Source of the DNA: Epithemia pelagica
Lineage: Eukaryota > Bacillariophyta > Bacillariophyceae > Surirellales > Surirellaceae
DNA length: 64,000 nucleotides
Reading direction: 5' to 3'
Assembly: GCA_946965045.2 (NCBI GenBank)
Contig: OX337228.1
Coordinates: 2,728,001-2,792,000 of the forward strand
The position numbers were made by a program, and so were the translations under genes. Under the pieces are notes generated by a model that was given only the letters and a program-made list of their open reading frames with translations, had not been told where the DNA came from and searched no databases. Below are positions 1 through 8,423 of the stretch, piece after piece; position 1 is the first letter of the stretch, and each line of letters starts with the position of its first letter.

Positions 1-89
1 CAGAAGCCTGGCAAGAGGTGCGACCCTTCTTTAGTCAGTCCCACCACGCCTCTGAATTTTGAAAGGGACCATGTTGGTTATTGGGTGTA

Positions 90-154
90 CTCGTAAGGGC
101 TGGGTAAGCCGATCCATGTTCGGCTAAGTAGGCTCAGTACATTAAGCTACGTAG
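90..154 (+). repeat. Left terminal inverted repeat of MITE
   Basis: This 65-bp arm is preceded by TA. It matches the reverse complement of 643-706 apart from a G/A change in the GGGT/GGAT segment, a C/T change in GGCTC/GGTTC, and a small difference in the ACATTAAG segment. Confidence 0.85.
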
Positions 155-642
155 TACTATTTTCATCACTGTAACAAGTGGGGCGAATGGTCACAAATCG
201 AAAACTTGCTGCCACGAGAAACAATGCAATCCGGAAACCATCGCTCGACAATGGTGGAAGCCATCACCCCCATGACCATAACTTCCTCAATAATAGAGCT
301 TGACTCGACCGCTTTGACAATAAGATTATTTACTACTAGAGTGACTATGCTTTCAATTCGGTCGAGTCACCGTTGAGAAATGAATGAGTTAGGAAGGTTT
401 TTGGATTACATCACCACAGAAAAATGAGTATACCTTTTGATCCAACGCGACAAATCTTCTGTAGCTGCAGAACACAGTAATACTAGCAAACTCAAACAAC
501 TTACAGTAGTAGGATGTTGATGCGATGCATCGGTAAATGCATGCGGCATCAACGGATCTCGCCGTCATCGTGGAGTGTTTTTGCATTTTTTCGGACTTCC
601 TACCATTTCAGGTAATACGTGTACTATGGGATTTTATGTACG

Positions 643-706
643 CTACGTAGCTTTTGTACTGAACCTACTTAGCCGAACATGGATCGGCTTATCCAGCCCT
701 TACGAG
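643..706 (-). repeat. Right terminal inverted repeat of MITE
   Basis: This 64-bp arm is followed by TA and is the inverted copy of 90-154. Only a few differences separate the two arms, which suggests the element is not ancient. Confidence 0.85.
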
Positions 707-710
707 TAAT

Positions 711-1042
711 GAAATGACAAAAGAACAAAGACCCAACGGACGGAGTTTGTAGAGTTTGATGTACCTGACAAAGGGTATTGTAAAGGGTGGCACAGGCACA
801 ACTCAGCGCATCGTCCAGCGTCATCGCCCGTATTCATAATATGAAAGCCTTAAGCGTGACACACATGCGTCAGTTTCGTATCGCCAGGATGTCGCAGAAA
901 CCATTATTTAGGCCTTAGACATCCAAATCTTCAGTGTTCTTCGGCGACTGACGACCCGAAACATTTTTCTTGCGCCCGCAACCGAGACATCCATCTCGCT
1001 CTCCCTTTCCCTCCATGGTTTTGGTTTTGTGTAACAAATAAA
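711..1042. other. Intergenic, upstream of the CRAL-TRIO gene
   Basis: These 332 bp lie between the MITE and the first gene. I see no ORF with coding character, no tRNA-like sequence and no clear repeat. The segment presumably holds the promoter and 5' UTR of the gene starting at 1043. Confidence 0.5.
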
Positions 1043-2086
1043 ATGTTGGCGACCATCATGATTAGCCCTGGATCCAGTTGCCTGGAAGGAGAAGATATAG
1101 GAGACCAGTGGATAAGAGAGTCAAGTATGATCCACCTATTTGCCGTGTTTGTCTTCTTCCTCCTCTGGAAACTACATAGGTGTCTTGGACGCACGCTGTT
1201 TGATGACATACTTGATAAATCTTCTTTCGCACGACAGGATGTCACGTCCTTGAATGGCAGTGTCAACTCTGTGGAAACCAACAAACAAGCAAGAATATCC
1301 AACTCTGAACAGATAACGATATCAAATGATTTGTGGCTTCAAAAGGAAGCTTCAGAGTCCACATCGGCTGAGAGGTCAAGATTCTTTGCTGCCAAAGGGG
1401 ACCAGGCAGCAAAATCTCTTCAACTGTACCTAAGTTGGCGAAAGCAATATTTCCTACTGGAGCAGGATATTGAGTATACGCCAACTGGAAATGAAGATCA
1501 AGACACCTGGAATATCTCAACACGTCTGGCATGTAAGATTCACAATGTCAAGAAGGAGGTTACGTTACCCCAATTTGTCAGAACCCACAAGTTGCCAACA
1601 TCCGATGGTGATCTTCGTGATGATCAAGGAGCTCGTATCTTTCATGTGACACCTGGTCGTATCGATGAGCGTTTGTGTGCAACGCCTACGTACGCAACTG
1701 CTCTGGCGATTTATCTCGACAAGAAATTGAGCCGTGAATCACTGGAAAAGATTGCGGTTGTTCTGGATGTTCGAGGTGGAATGGGATGGCGAAACTTGAA
1801 TGCTGCAAGTCAACTTCCCTTTATTCAGCACACATGTAGACTTCTTCTTGCAATGTTCCCGGAGCGCTTGTCAAGAGCCATTGTGTACCCCATTCCTGCT
1901 AGTTTTGTATGGTTGTGGTCCATTGCCTCGCGGTGCATTGATCCAAAAACAAGAAACAAGATCGGGGTGCTATCAGGCACTGCAACCATTCGAGCAAGGC
2001 CTCCAACTGATCAAATGCTAGCATACATGAGTGAAGAAACAGCAACTCGGTTGGAACAAGAGCGGGTGGACTCATTTGCTACGTAG
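1043..2086 (+). CDS. CRAL-TRIO (Sec14-like) lipid-binding domain protein with N-terminal membrane anchor
   Basis: The 347-residue intronless protein has a hydrophobic segment at about residues 29-45 (MIHLFAVFVFFLLW) that should anchor it in a membrane. The C-terminal half, about 190-320, has the Sec14/CRAL-TRIO pattern: a VVLDVRGG strand, then FPERLSRAIVYPIP, a tryptophan-rich segment, and IDPKTRNKIGVL. CRAL-TRIO domains bind a single hydrophobic ligand such as a phosphoinositide or tocopherol, and many act in lipid exchange. The N-terminal CRAL-TRIO-N helical bundle is not obvious. The start at 1043 is the first ATG of the frame; a second ATG at residue 29 would begin right at the anchor. 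It is convergent with the gene ending at 2238. The ligand cannot be predicted. Confidence 0.8.
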   Translation: MLATIMISPGSSCLEGEDIGDQWIRESSMIHLFAVFVFFLLWKLHRCLGRTLFDDILDKSSFARQDVTSLNGSVNSVETNKQARISNSEQITISNDLWLQKEASESTSAERSRFFAAKGDQAAKSLQLYLSWRKQYFLLEQDIEYTPTGNEDQDTWNISTRLACKIHNVKKEVTLPQFVRTHKLPTSDGDLRDDQGARIFHVTPGRIDERLCATPTYATALAIYLDKKLSRESLEKIAVVLDVRGGMGWRNLNAASQLPFIQHTCRLLLAMFPERLSRAIVYPIPASFVWLWSIASRCIDPKTRNKIGVLSGTATIRARPPTDQMLAYMSEETATRLEQERVDSFAT

Positions 2087-2237
2087 CAAAAGTTTGAAGC
2101 AAACAGACACTGATCAAGCCGAGGCGAAAGATTCACAAGGATCCTTGTACATAGGAAAAATCAATACTGTGGTTCTAGCGTATAATATTTCACATTATTT
2201 CCACCCCATCCCTCTCCTCTATTGAAGAAACGGTTCT

Positions 2238-3671
2238 TCAACTTTCGTAGCCTTCGAACAATCCTTGACTCAGCACCAAATTATACGGAAACGGTCTTGA
2301 AACCAATCGACCGCGTTTTCGGATACACAGACCTATTTCTTTGTCTACCAAGCTCTCCAATGTGGCTCGAATTGTATCAGCTTTGTCTCGAGTCAAAGGT
2401 TCTGAGACACCTCTGTAAACCATGAGATATACCATCAAGGGGACGAGAGATTGGTTACTCTCATCCATTCTGTTCGGGATGGTTTCTTTGATCGAATTTC
2501 TAGGTACATGTTTTAGCTCCCGAGCAGCAATTTCCGCCTTGATACCGTGCGGCAATCCTTCCTCTTCAAGCATTTTCAGAAGAAGATCACTTTCCTTGAA
2601 ATGTCGTTCCGTATATCCCAAGACGTCTAGTATTTCTGGTTCCAACTCAAGACGGATCTCATGCCGGCAACACAGTTGAAATTGCTCGTCGATTTCTCGC
2701 ATATTCTCTTTGTTGATAGGACCTTCTCTTTCAGGAACCATTGGTTGACCTGGAAGTCGAAACACATATCGTCTGGGCACTTCCTGAAACGTAGGAAACG
2801 GTCGATCGACACCACGGTGAGAGCTCAGGTTATAGTTCACTGCAAACGGCTCCACACGGTCTAGCAATAGCCCTGCGTCGTTGGCGTACATTGGTACGGT
2901 CCAGCTATCTCTCCATTCCTGCAAGTTAAGGGCTTCCAGTCCGCTTTGATCTTTCAACAAGGCCAAGTGAATTTCGCCACGTGTCGGCTCCAAAACTGTA
3001 GCGCAAGAGTTCAAAAATTCCTGCACGAGCCACCGATTTCGTCTATGATTTCTCTTTCCAGGCCAATGCGGAAAATTGAAGACGATACGATCAAGGCTGC
3101 CAGCCTGGAAATGGCTACTCAGATTTGTCGCATCAATACCAAACAAAACTTTGTGGCGTCTCCTCTGGCCACTGTGTTTCTCAACCCTCGACTGTTTGTC
3201 GGACAAGTCTACCCCACAGATAAGAGCTGTGTTGTTCACCGATTTGCGATAGACTCTTTGATGCGTCGTTTCATCTTCCAGTACTGTTGAGACGAGCTGT
3301 ACATGATCAGGGTTTAGCCTTGCCGCAATGGAGGCACTATAGGAAAGATCTCCGTCACCCACCACCAACCACACGGCCGGCTTGTCGTTGTCAGATGATG
3401 AAGTGATGTACGAGGGGAAAAGGGAGTCGCGTTCCAACTGGCTGTCGCTACATGACCGCAAGGGAGTTACTCTGATGCGAGAAGTGTAAAGTCTTTCTCT
3501 GCCATCATCCCCATAGTACGAGACAGACCATATTCTTGGTTTCAAGCAAGCCCTGTCCTTTCGAGCCGAGTAGTTTCGATTCGAGGTCCAAGGGTATCTA
3601 GCTGTGCTCTGAAACTGAATCAAAGCCCATGCGTTTGAAATCAGTACGACGACGTAAAAAATATTGTACAT
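2238..3671 (-). CDS. BMT5-like (DUF2431) Rossmann-fold methyltransferase with N-terminal presequence
   Basis: The 477-residue product contains, at about residues 85-260, the pattern of the 25S rRNA (uridine-N3) methyltransferase-like domain: VGDGDLSYSASIAARL as the SAM-binding segment, then a FNFPHWPGK block (family: FPH..G), N-R-W-L-V-Q-E-F-L-N, and GEIHLALLKDQ. Yeast BMT5 methylates U2634 of 25S rRNA. This protein differs at the N-terminus: MYNIFYVVVLISNAWA looks like a signal peptide, so a secretory or plastid route is more likely than the nucleolus. About 170 C-terminal residues are not recognised; I see no clear FDX-ACB domain such as some BMT5 relatives carry. The open frame extends seven codons further upstream only to a TTG, so the ATG at 3671 is used. 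It is divergent from the Cas1-like gene. Confidence 0.75.
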   Translation of the reverse strand: MYNIFYVVVLISNAWALIQFQSTARYPWTSNRNYSARKDRACLKPRIWSVSYYGDDGRERLYTSRIRVTPLRSCSDSQLERDSLFPSYITSSSDNDKPAVWLVVGDGDLSYSASIAARLNPDHVQLVSTVLEDETTHQRVYRKSVNNTALICGVDLSDKQSRVEKHSGQRRRHKVLFGIDATNLSSHFQAGSLDRIVFNFPHWPGKRNHRRNRWLVQEFLNSCATVLEPTRGEIHLALLKDQSGLEALNLQEWRDSWTVPMYANDAGLLLDRVEPFAVNYNLSSHRGVDRPFPTFQEVPRRYVFRLPGQPMVPEREGPINKENMREIDEQFQLCCRHEIRLELEPEILDVLGYTERHFKESDLLLKMLEEEGLPHGIKAEIAARELKHVPRNSIKETIPNRMDESNQSLVPLMVYLMVYRGVSEPLTRDKADTIRATLESLVDKEIGLCIRKRGRLVSRPFPYNLVLSQGLFEGYES

Positions 3672-3963
3672 TACTGCAAAAGGACGTTCCAAAGACGCTT
3701 GTTCATCTCGTTGTCAGTTCCGGAATGTGCCTTCGAAAATCTTTTCCATCGGAATTTATGAGAAAATCATCGCGTGTGGGTCGCCTGAAGGTATCACGTA
3801 AGGTTTGTCCCGTGCGTCTTTTTGTAGCGCGGGACTACCTACCGTGAAAAAGTGCGCAAGAGAAGACGACTCTCCGACACGAAGAAGACATCGTTCGCTT
3901 CCGGATTCCTTTCCGCGACCGTCAGATGAACCCCGCCAAACACAGCGCCACAATGAATTATGA
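3672..3963. promoter_or_regulatory. Shared head-to-head upstream region, BMT5-like / Cas1-like
   Basis: These 292 bp separate two divergent start codons and must contain both promoters. No TATA box or other motif is recognised with confidence. Confidence 0.4.
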
Positions 3964-6912
3964 ATGAGCCGTAGAGTCATCGATACGCTCTTTGACTTTG
4001 ACGGTATGGAAACAGGTCACTCCTCGGCCTCGATGTTAGTGGTTAATGGAGCATGGACCGTGTTCTTTGGTGCTCAGGCTTTTGCGTTACTGGCTTTGAT
4101 CACGCGGGTCCTTCGCATGCAAGAGATCTTTCGACGTTCTTCTTTTCTCAGTTTTCTTCACGATATCCAGAAAACATCGCCGGATCCTTTGATATTGTCC
4201 TCTTCAACATCGATCATTGGTTTCTTGGCTTCTGTGGTCACATTTGGACTTGTCGTGATCTACGCGCTTGTATGCGAGTACCAGCTGGTGTTCCGATCGA
4301 TATCGAAGCCCACGTTCGATCCTGATCAATTCAGTGCATGTCTTGTTGTTTGCTTCGGATTTGGTCTTTGTTACGAGGGAAAGAAAAAGACAACAACCCA
4401 ACCCCAGCCAAGTTTCGGTCAGTTGGAAAGAATACTTGAAGAAACCAAAGGTATTCTGCTGCTACTTTTTGTGCTTCATCGGTGTAGCCGTCATTCGGAT
4501 CCGAACGAGATTCTCCCGGAACGTGTATTCTATGCATTCTATACGTGGTGGACGAGTTTTACTCATGCCAATTACTTTCAAAAGACTGGGGATTTTGGAT
4601 GGAACGGAATCCTGCGGTCGTTGTGGAATCCGCTCTCGTTTCTACTCGTTTTTGGTTCGTCTACACATGGTGGAAATTGGATGAGGTATTTTCTCTGCTT
4701 TATCGAAGTCATGGCCCTTCTCGTGGCATATGTGGTGTGTCGTGTTGGCTCACCACCGCTGAATAGTACAAATCCCATACGGCGGCTTCAAATGAGTTGC
4801 TGTTCCATGGCAATTGTCTTTTTCCTGATATGGGATATGCCCACTAGCCATTGGTTCAGTTGGATCGTTGAAACATTCCTACGGGGGACAGGTTCGGATC
4901 AGGGTGATCACATCCATAGCACATTGCTAGAGTGGTATGTCCTGTCGACTCAGTATCATTGGTATGTTCTTTTCGGTATCTCTTTTTCCGTGAACTGGCC
5001 AAACACCCTTGTATGGATTGAGAGGGTTGACCGAGAGTGCAACCTTCATCTACGAAACGGTTTCTTTTCAGTGCTTGCTTGCACTGTTTCGTTGAGTGCT
5101 ATCAGCTTGGCTTCGTGGAAATGGCTTTCCATCTCAGAGGTCAAACGAGAAGCCCCGGTTCCTTTTGACTCGTCTTATATGGTGGTATGGACACCGTTGA
5201 TCCTGATGTACATTTACTTGCGAATATGCACAAATTGGATACGCCAACATTCTGTACGATTTTTTGAGCTGCTTGGAGAACACGCCTTGGAGGCGTACAT
5301 TTTGCACAATCACCTGGTTCTATGCTGTGACAATCGCAATCTTCTTTCCCTTCTTGCTCCTACCTGGCCGAAACTGAACATGATAATCGTCGTCACGATT
5401 TTCATTTTGGCGACCTTTTTGTTGTCGGCGGCCACCAGAGCGGTCAAAGGCATGTTGTTTCAGGATCCTGTAGCAAGTTCCAGGAACTTTGCCGGCATCT
5501 CGTTTTTCGCACTTTCGTGCCTTGTTCTCTCCACAGTTCTGCAGGTTTTCAATTTGTTAAATGTTTGGTTGGTTATGTTCCTTACGATCGGGATTGGCAT
5601 GACTATATATGTGCTAATCGTCCGCCTCACCGAAGGCAGCACGGTCGGCATTGGTGGCCATCAAGATCAAGTGCCCGCTCTCATTGGGACGCTCTTTGTT
5701 TGTGTTGCATGCATAGCCTGGCAATCGTTTCACGACAAAGGAGTGGCGTTGGGATGTCGTATACTGCTCCCAGCGGAATGTGCACAAGCAGTTCATCAGG
5801 GAATGTGGTTTCCCTTGGACGCTTGCAATGAAGCAAATCAGGCTTTCGCCTTCCATCAACATGGAGTTATATCCAGCGGGACTTGTGCCAATAGCGGTCC
5901 TACTGCTCTTACTTGGGGATGGCAAGAGACTCATCCCCGCCTCGATGCATGTCGTCCGACTCCCCGAGATGCTTCAACTTTGCTACGGCGCACCTTGAAG
6001 CACAGAAATATCACCTTTATTGGTGACAGTATGATTCGCCATTTGTACCACGCAACATGCAGGCAGGTTGGTCATCGGGAAGCGGGAGCGTACAATACCA
6101 GTTTGGGAAAATGGAGCGATTATAGTCGGGAGTACGTACCCAGCACTGTACTTGATTTTCGATGGGCACCGTATACAAGCCAGGTCATTCCACTCATACA
6201 GCAGCTCCAAGCAGGTTCCTCCATGAAACGCCCCGATGTTCTGGTTGTTGGGTGCGGTGCGTGGGATCTTCTGCACTTCACACGATCCCTGTCAAACCGA
6301 GCAGCATTGGATCTACGTATTAAACAACTAGCTCAAGAACTTGGAAGTTTGCAAAGGCTAGGACAATCTATTGTATGGGTAGAGCCCACAATAATCAACA
6401 CATGGGCCCTCACGAGCGATGACAAGAAAACGTACATGACGGAGGATCACATGACCAAAACGAGAAAACAGTACAAAGAGCATGGAGTCTTGCGTGCGGC
6501 CTCCTTTGTTTTGGATGGACAAGCTTTCTCTCGAGATCGCGTCGGCGAAAGTGTCGATGGTGTCCATTACCCACTCTCTGTTTATGATGGCGGCAGCCAA
6601 ATTTTGTTGAATGCTCTTGACTGGCTGCTACCACCAATCAAGGCACAGCAGAGGGATCCCGCCGTGGAAAGTTTGGTGAACCCGAATGCGGGACTTGTAG
6701 CTATGGTTCTCATTATTTGCATCATCTTTCTGGATTCATTCTTCGGAATTTCCTACGTATCTACGCTCTTTTTGTCTGGATCGACAAGTTTGGTAGACAC
6801 TCAAGGGCACATGAAGAATAAGACTAGCGACCACACACATCGAGCTCCGGAGGACCAAGAAATGGATACATTGTTGAACGACAAACGAATGGATACCATC
6901 GGAGACATATGA
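3964..6912 (+). CDS. Cas1/CASD1-like O-acetyltransferase with reversed domain order (membrane acyltransferase then SGNH)
   Basis: The 982-residue protein has about ten or more hydrophobic segments in residues 20-620. These include a Cas1p/RWA-type stretch around 155-225 (EILPERVFYAFYTWW, then NYFQKTGDFGWNGIL). After this comes a soluble SGNH/PC-esterase-like domain at about 650-900. It shows FIGDSMIRHLYHATC near 680 (block I Ser), VVGCGAWD near 763 (Asn/Gly block region) and SVDGVHYP near 861 (D-x-x-H catalytic pair). A last membrane segment follows near 905-930, then a hydrophilic tail. CASD1 and Cas1p use the same two modules to O-acetylate sialic acid or capsular xylosyl residues in the Golgi, but there the SGNH domain comes first. 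A cell-wall or glycan O-acetyltransferase is inferred; the acceptor is unknown. Its stop lies only 22 bp from that of the convergent neighbour. Confidence 0.85.
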   Translation: MSRRVIDTLFDFDGMETGHSSASMLVVNGAWTVFFGAQAFALLALITRVLRMQEIFRRSSFLSFLHDIQKTSPDPLILSSSTSIIGFLASVVTFGLVVIYALVCEYQLVFRSISKPTFDPDQFSACLVVCFGFGLCYEGKKKTTTQPQPSFGQLERILEETKGILLLLFVLHRCSRHSDPNEILPERVFYAFYTWWTSFTHANYFQKTGDFGWNGILRSLWNPLSFLLVFGSSTHGGNWMRYFLCFIEVMALLVAYVVCRVGSPPLNSTNPIRRLQMSCCSMAIVFFLIWDMPTSHWFSWIVETFLRGTGSDQGDHIHSTLLEWYVLSTQYHWYVLFGISFSVNWPNTLVWIERVDRECNLHLRNGFFSVLACTVSLSAISLASWKWLSISEVKREAPVPFDSSYMVVWTPLILMYIYLRICTNWIRQHSVRFFELLGEHALEAYILHNHLVLCCDNRNLLSLLAPTWPKLNMIIVVTIFILATFLLSAATRAVKGMLFQDPVASSRNFAGISFFALSCLVLSTVLQVFNLLNVWLVMFLTIGIGMTIYVLIVRLTEGSTVGIGGHQDQVPALIGTLFVCVACIAWQSFHDKGVALGCRILLPAECAQAVHQGMWFPLDACNEANQAFAFHQHGVISSGTCANSGPTALTWGWQETHPRLDACRPTPRDASTLLRRTLKHRNITFIGDSMIRHLYHATCRQVGHREAGAYNTSLGKWSDYSREYVPSTVLDFRWAPYTSQVIPLIQQLQAGSSMKRPDVLVVGCGAWDLLHFTRSLSNRAALDLRIKQLAQELGSLQRLGQSIVWVEPTIINTWALTSDDKKTYMTEDHMTKTRKQYKEHGVLRAASFVLDGQAFSRDRVGESVDGVHYPLSVYDGGSQILLNALDWLLPPIKAQQRDPAVESLVNPNAGLVAMVLIICIIFLDSFFGISYVSTLFLSGSTSLVDTQGHMKNKTSDHTHRAPEDQEMDTLLNDKRMDTIGDI

Positions 6913-6934
6913 TGTGCTTATAGTCGCATGTATG

Positions 6935-8188
6935 CTATGAAGGTTTGTAGTCAACAAATTGGGCAAATTCGTTTCGCTCTACAGCACGCAGTTTTTCTCC
7001 GACAGAGGTTCTGACACTGGTCCATGACTTTTTCGTTAGAGCTGCTTTATCCAATATGGCAGTAGCCTCTTCGAATGCAGCCTGTTCAGCGGTTCGGCCA
7101 CTTTGTTGGTCTTGTTCCTGGTCTTGTTCTACTTCCCTCATTTTGTCTTGAAATTCTGATAATTTCTCAAGCACAACGTCTTCAGGGTCAGATTCATCGG
7201 CAATCTGACCCAAGATGGCAACACTCTTGTAATCATCGTAACTCAGACCAATGGACGGAAGGGGTAGTCTCAAACACATTCGTGCGGCATCTCTGGATTC
7301 TTCAGCACGATTTGGAAAAGATGCTAGCACCTGTGCATAGTGAAGAAAAGTAGAACCGAACCCAGCAAATTTCTTGTTGCTTGCCTCCGCCGCAATCAAT
7401 GAAGACTGCTCATCTCCCTTCTCTCGATGCTGTTGTGACATGGCATCGTACAAGTCGGGGAAAGGACCAACACGAAGCAAAATGTACTTGTCAAGTCCAT
7501 ATCCCAGTTGAGCAACTGCCCCAGGTGTGTATGGAGCGTCGAGCGATGCGTCCGAAATCTTCCCCATACCAAGACCGCTGTTGTATATTTCAATACTTTC
7601 ATCTTCACCTTGCATTGCGTCGTCCCTTTCGCATGCGATTCTCCGCATCAAATGCTCGCTGTTCAAAGCAAGAAGTCTGAAGCCGGGTCCACCTAGTTTC
7701 GTCTCAACGATTGGCCACGGAAAGTTCTTGTTAGACTCCTCCGTTGAAGGGTTACGATAAGCACAAATGAATGCATCTGGCTGTGATGTTGACTGGGCTA
7801 TTGGAAACAAGTATGGATGCAAATTTGTCAGATCACTTCCCTCAGTTGCGTCATTGTCCGCCGCCAGGGATGCTGAAGCACCTCCAGTTAGGGCAGATAA
7901 CAGTTCTGGCATATCTTGTTCATGTAGTGAAGAAACTGGTTTCAAGTCGCCCGGCTTTCGACAATCCTGACTTCCCGGCGCACCATATTTTTGGAGAAGA
8001 GTTTGCAGTGTATCCAGACGAGAAAGGCAAGTTTCCAAGCTGAGAGACGACGATGTCAAAAATGCCCTGGTTTGAAGAACTCGCTGCTTCTGGTAGGGCA
8101 GGAATCCCTTTTGAGGAATGAACGCCGAAGTGGTGAAACGGCGGGGGATGGCCCACACGGCAGTCAGCAGCAGTTGGACCACCATCAT
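6935..8188 (-). CDS. Plastid-targeted protein of unknown function
   Basis: The 417-residue protein begins with a signal peptide (MMVVQLLLTAVWA) followed by FTTSAFIPQKGF. This is a diatom bipartite plastid presequence with Phe after the Ser-Ala of the cleavage site and a basic transit-like stretch after it. The mature part has the conserved-looking blocks AFICAYRNPS, FPWPIVETKLGGPGF and LNSEHLMRRIACERD, then an acidic, helix-rich C-terminus with many Gln and Glu (about residues 340-415). I do not recognise a named domain and assign no enzyme activity. Two consecutive ATGs lie at 8188 and 8185; a GTG four codons upstream was not used. It is convergent with the Cas1-like gene and divergent from ZUP1. 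Confidence 0.75.
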   Translation of the reverse strand: MMVVQLLLTAVWAIPRRFTTSAFIPQKGFLPYQKQRVLQTRAFLTSSSLSLETCLSRLDTLQTLLQKYGAPGSQDCRKPGDLKPVSSLHEQDMPELLSALTGGASASLAADNDATEGSDLTNLHPYLFPIAQSTSQPDAFICAYRNPSTEESNKNFPWPIVETKLGGPGFRLLALNSEHLMRRIACERDDAMQGEDESIEIYNSGLGMGKISDASLDAPYTPGAVAQLGYGLDKYILLRVGPFPDLYDAMSQQHREKGDEQSSLIAAEASNKKFAGFGSTFLHYAQVLASFPNRAEESRDAARMCLRLPLPSIGLSYDDYKSVAILGQIADESDPEDVVLEKLSEFQDKMREVEQDQEQDQQSGRTAEQAAFEEATAILDKAALTKKSWTSVRTSVGEKLRAVERNEFAQFVDYKPS

Positions 8189-8423
8189 GGTTGAGCACAC
8201 ACCAATTCTCCTGAAAAGTGAGGAAGATTGGCAGAAAAACGACGGTGCACTCTCGTGACCTTACGCGTACGTGTTCGGCTTTCTGCGACTGATGCACCCC
8301 CCCCCGGAAATGCGTGGGTCTACCCCTCGAAGTTGAAAGGGCATCGTATTGTATAATCACTAATCACTACCCCCAAAATCACTTCCATTCAAGTCTCGTT
8401 CAAAGTTCGAAGGTGTCGAAGTT
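8189..8423. promoter_or_regulatory. Shared head-to-head upstream region, plastid protein / ZUP1-like
   Basis: These 235 bp separate two divergent start codons. They include a run of ten C near 8296. No recognisable promoter element is seen. Confidence 0.4.

Larger units (their letters stand above)
90..706. mobile_element. MITE with 64-65 bp terminal inverted repeats, TA target duplication
   Basis: A 65-bp arm (90-154) starting CTCGTAAGGGCTGG is repeated in inverted orientation at 643-706, with about two substitutions and a small indel. The element is flanked on both sides by TA (88-89 and 707-708). This is the footprint of a Tc1/mariner-type transposase, so it reads as a 617-bp Stowaway-like non-autonomous element. 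The 488-bp interior has no convincing coding frame. It contains a smaller inverted pair, GACTCGACCG near 302 and CGGTCGAGTC near 359. Copy number in the genome cannot be judged here. Confidence 0.85.
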
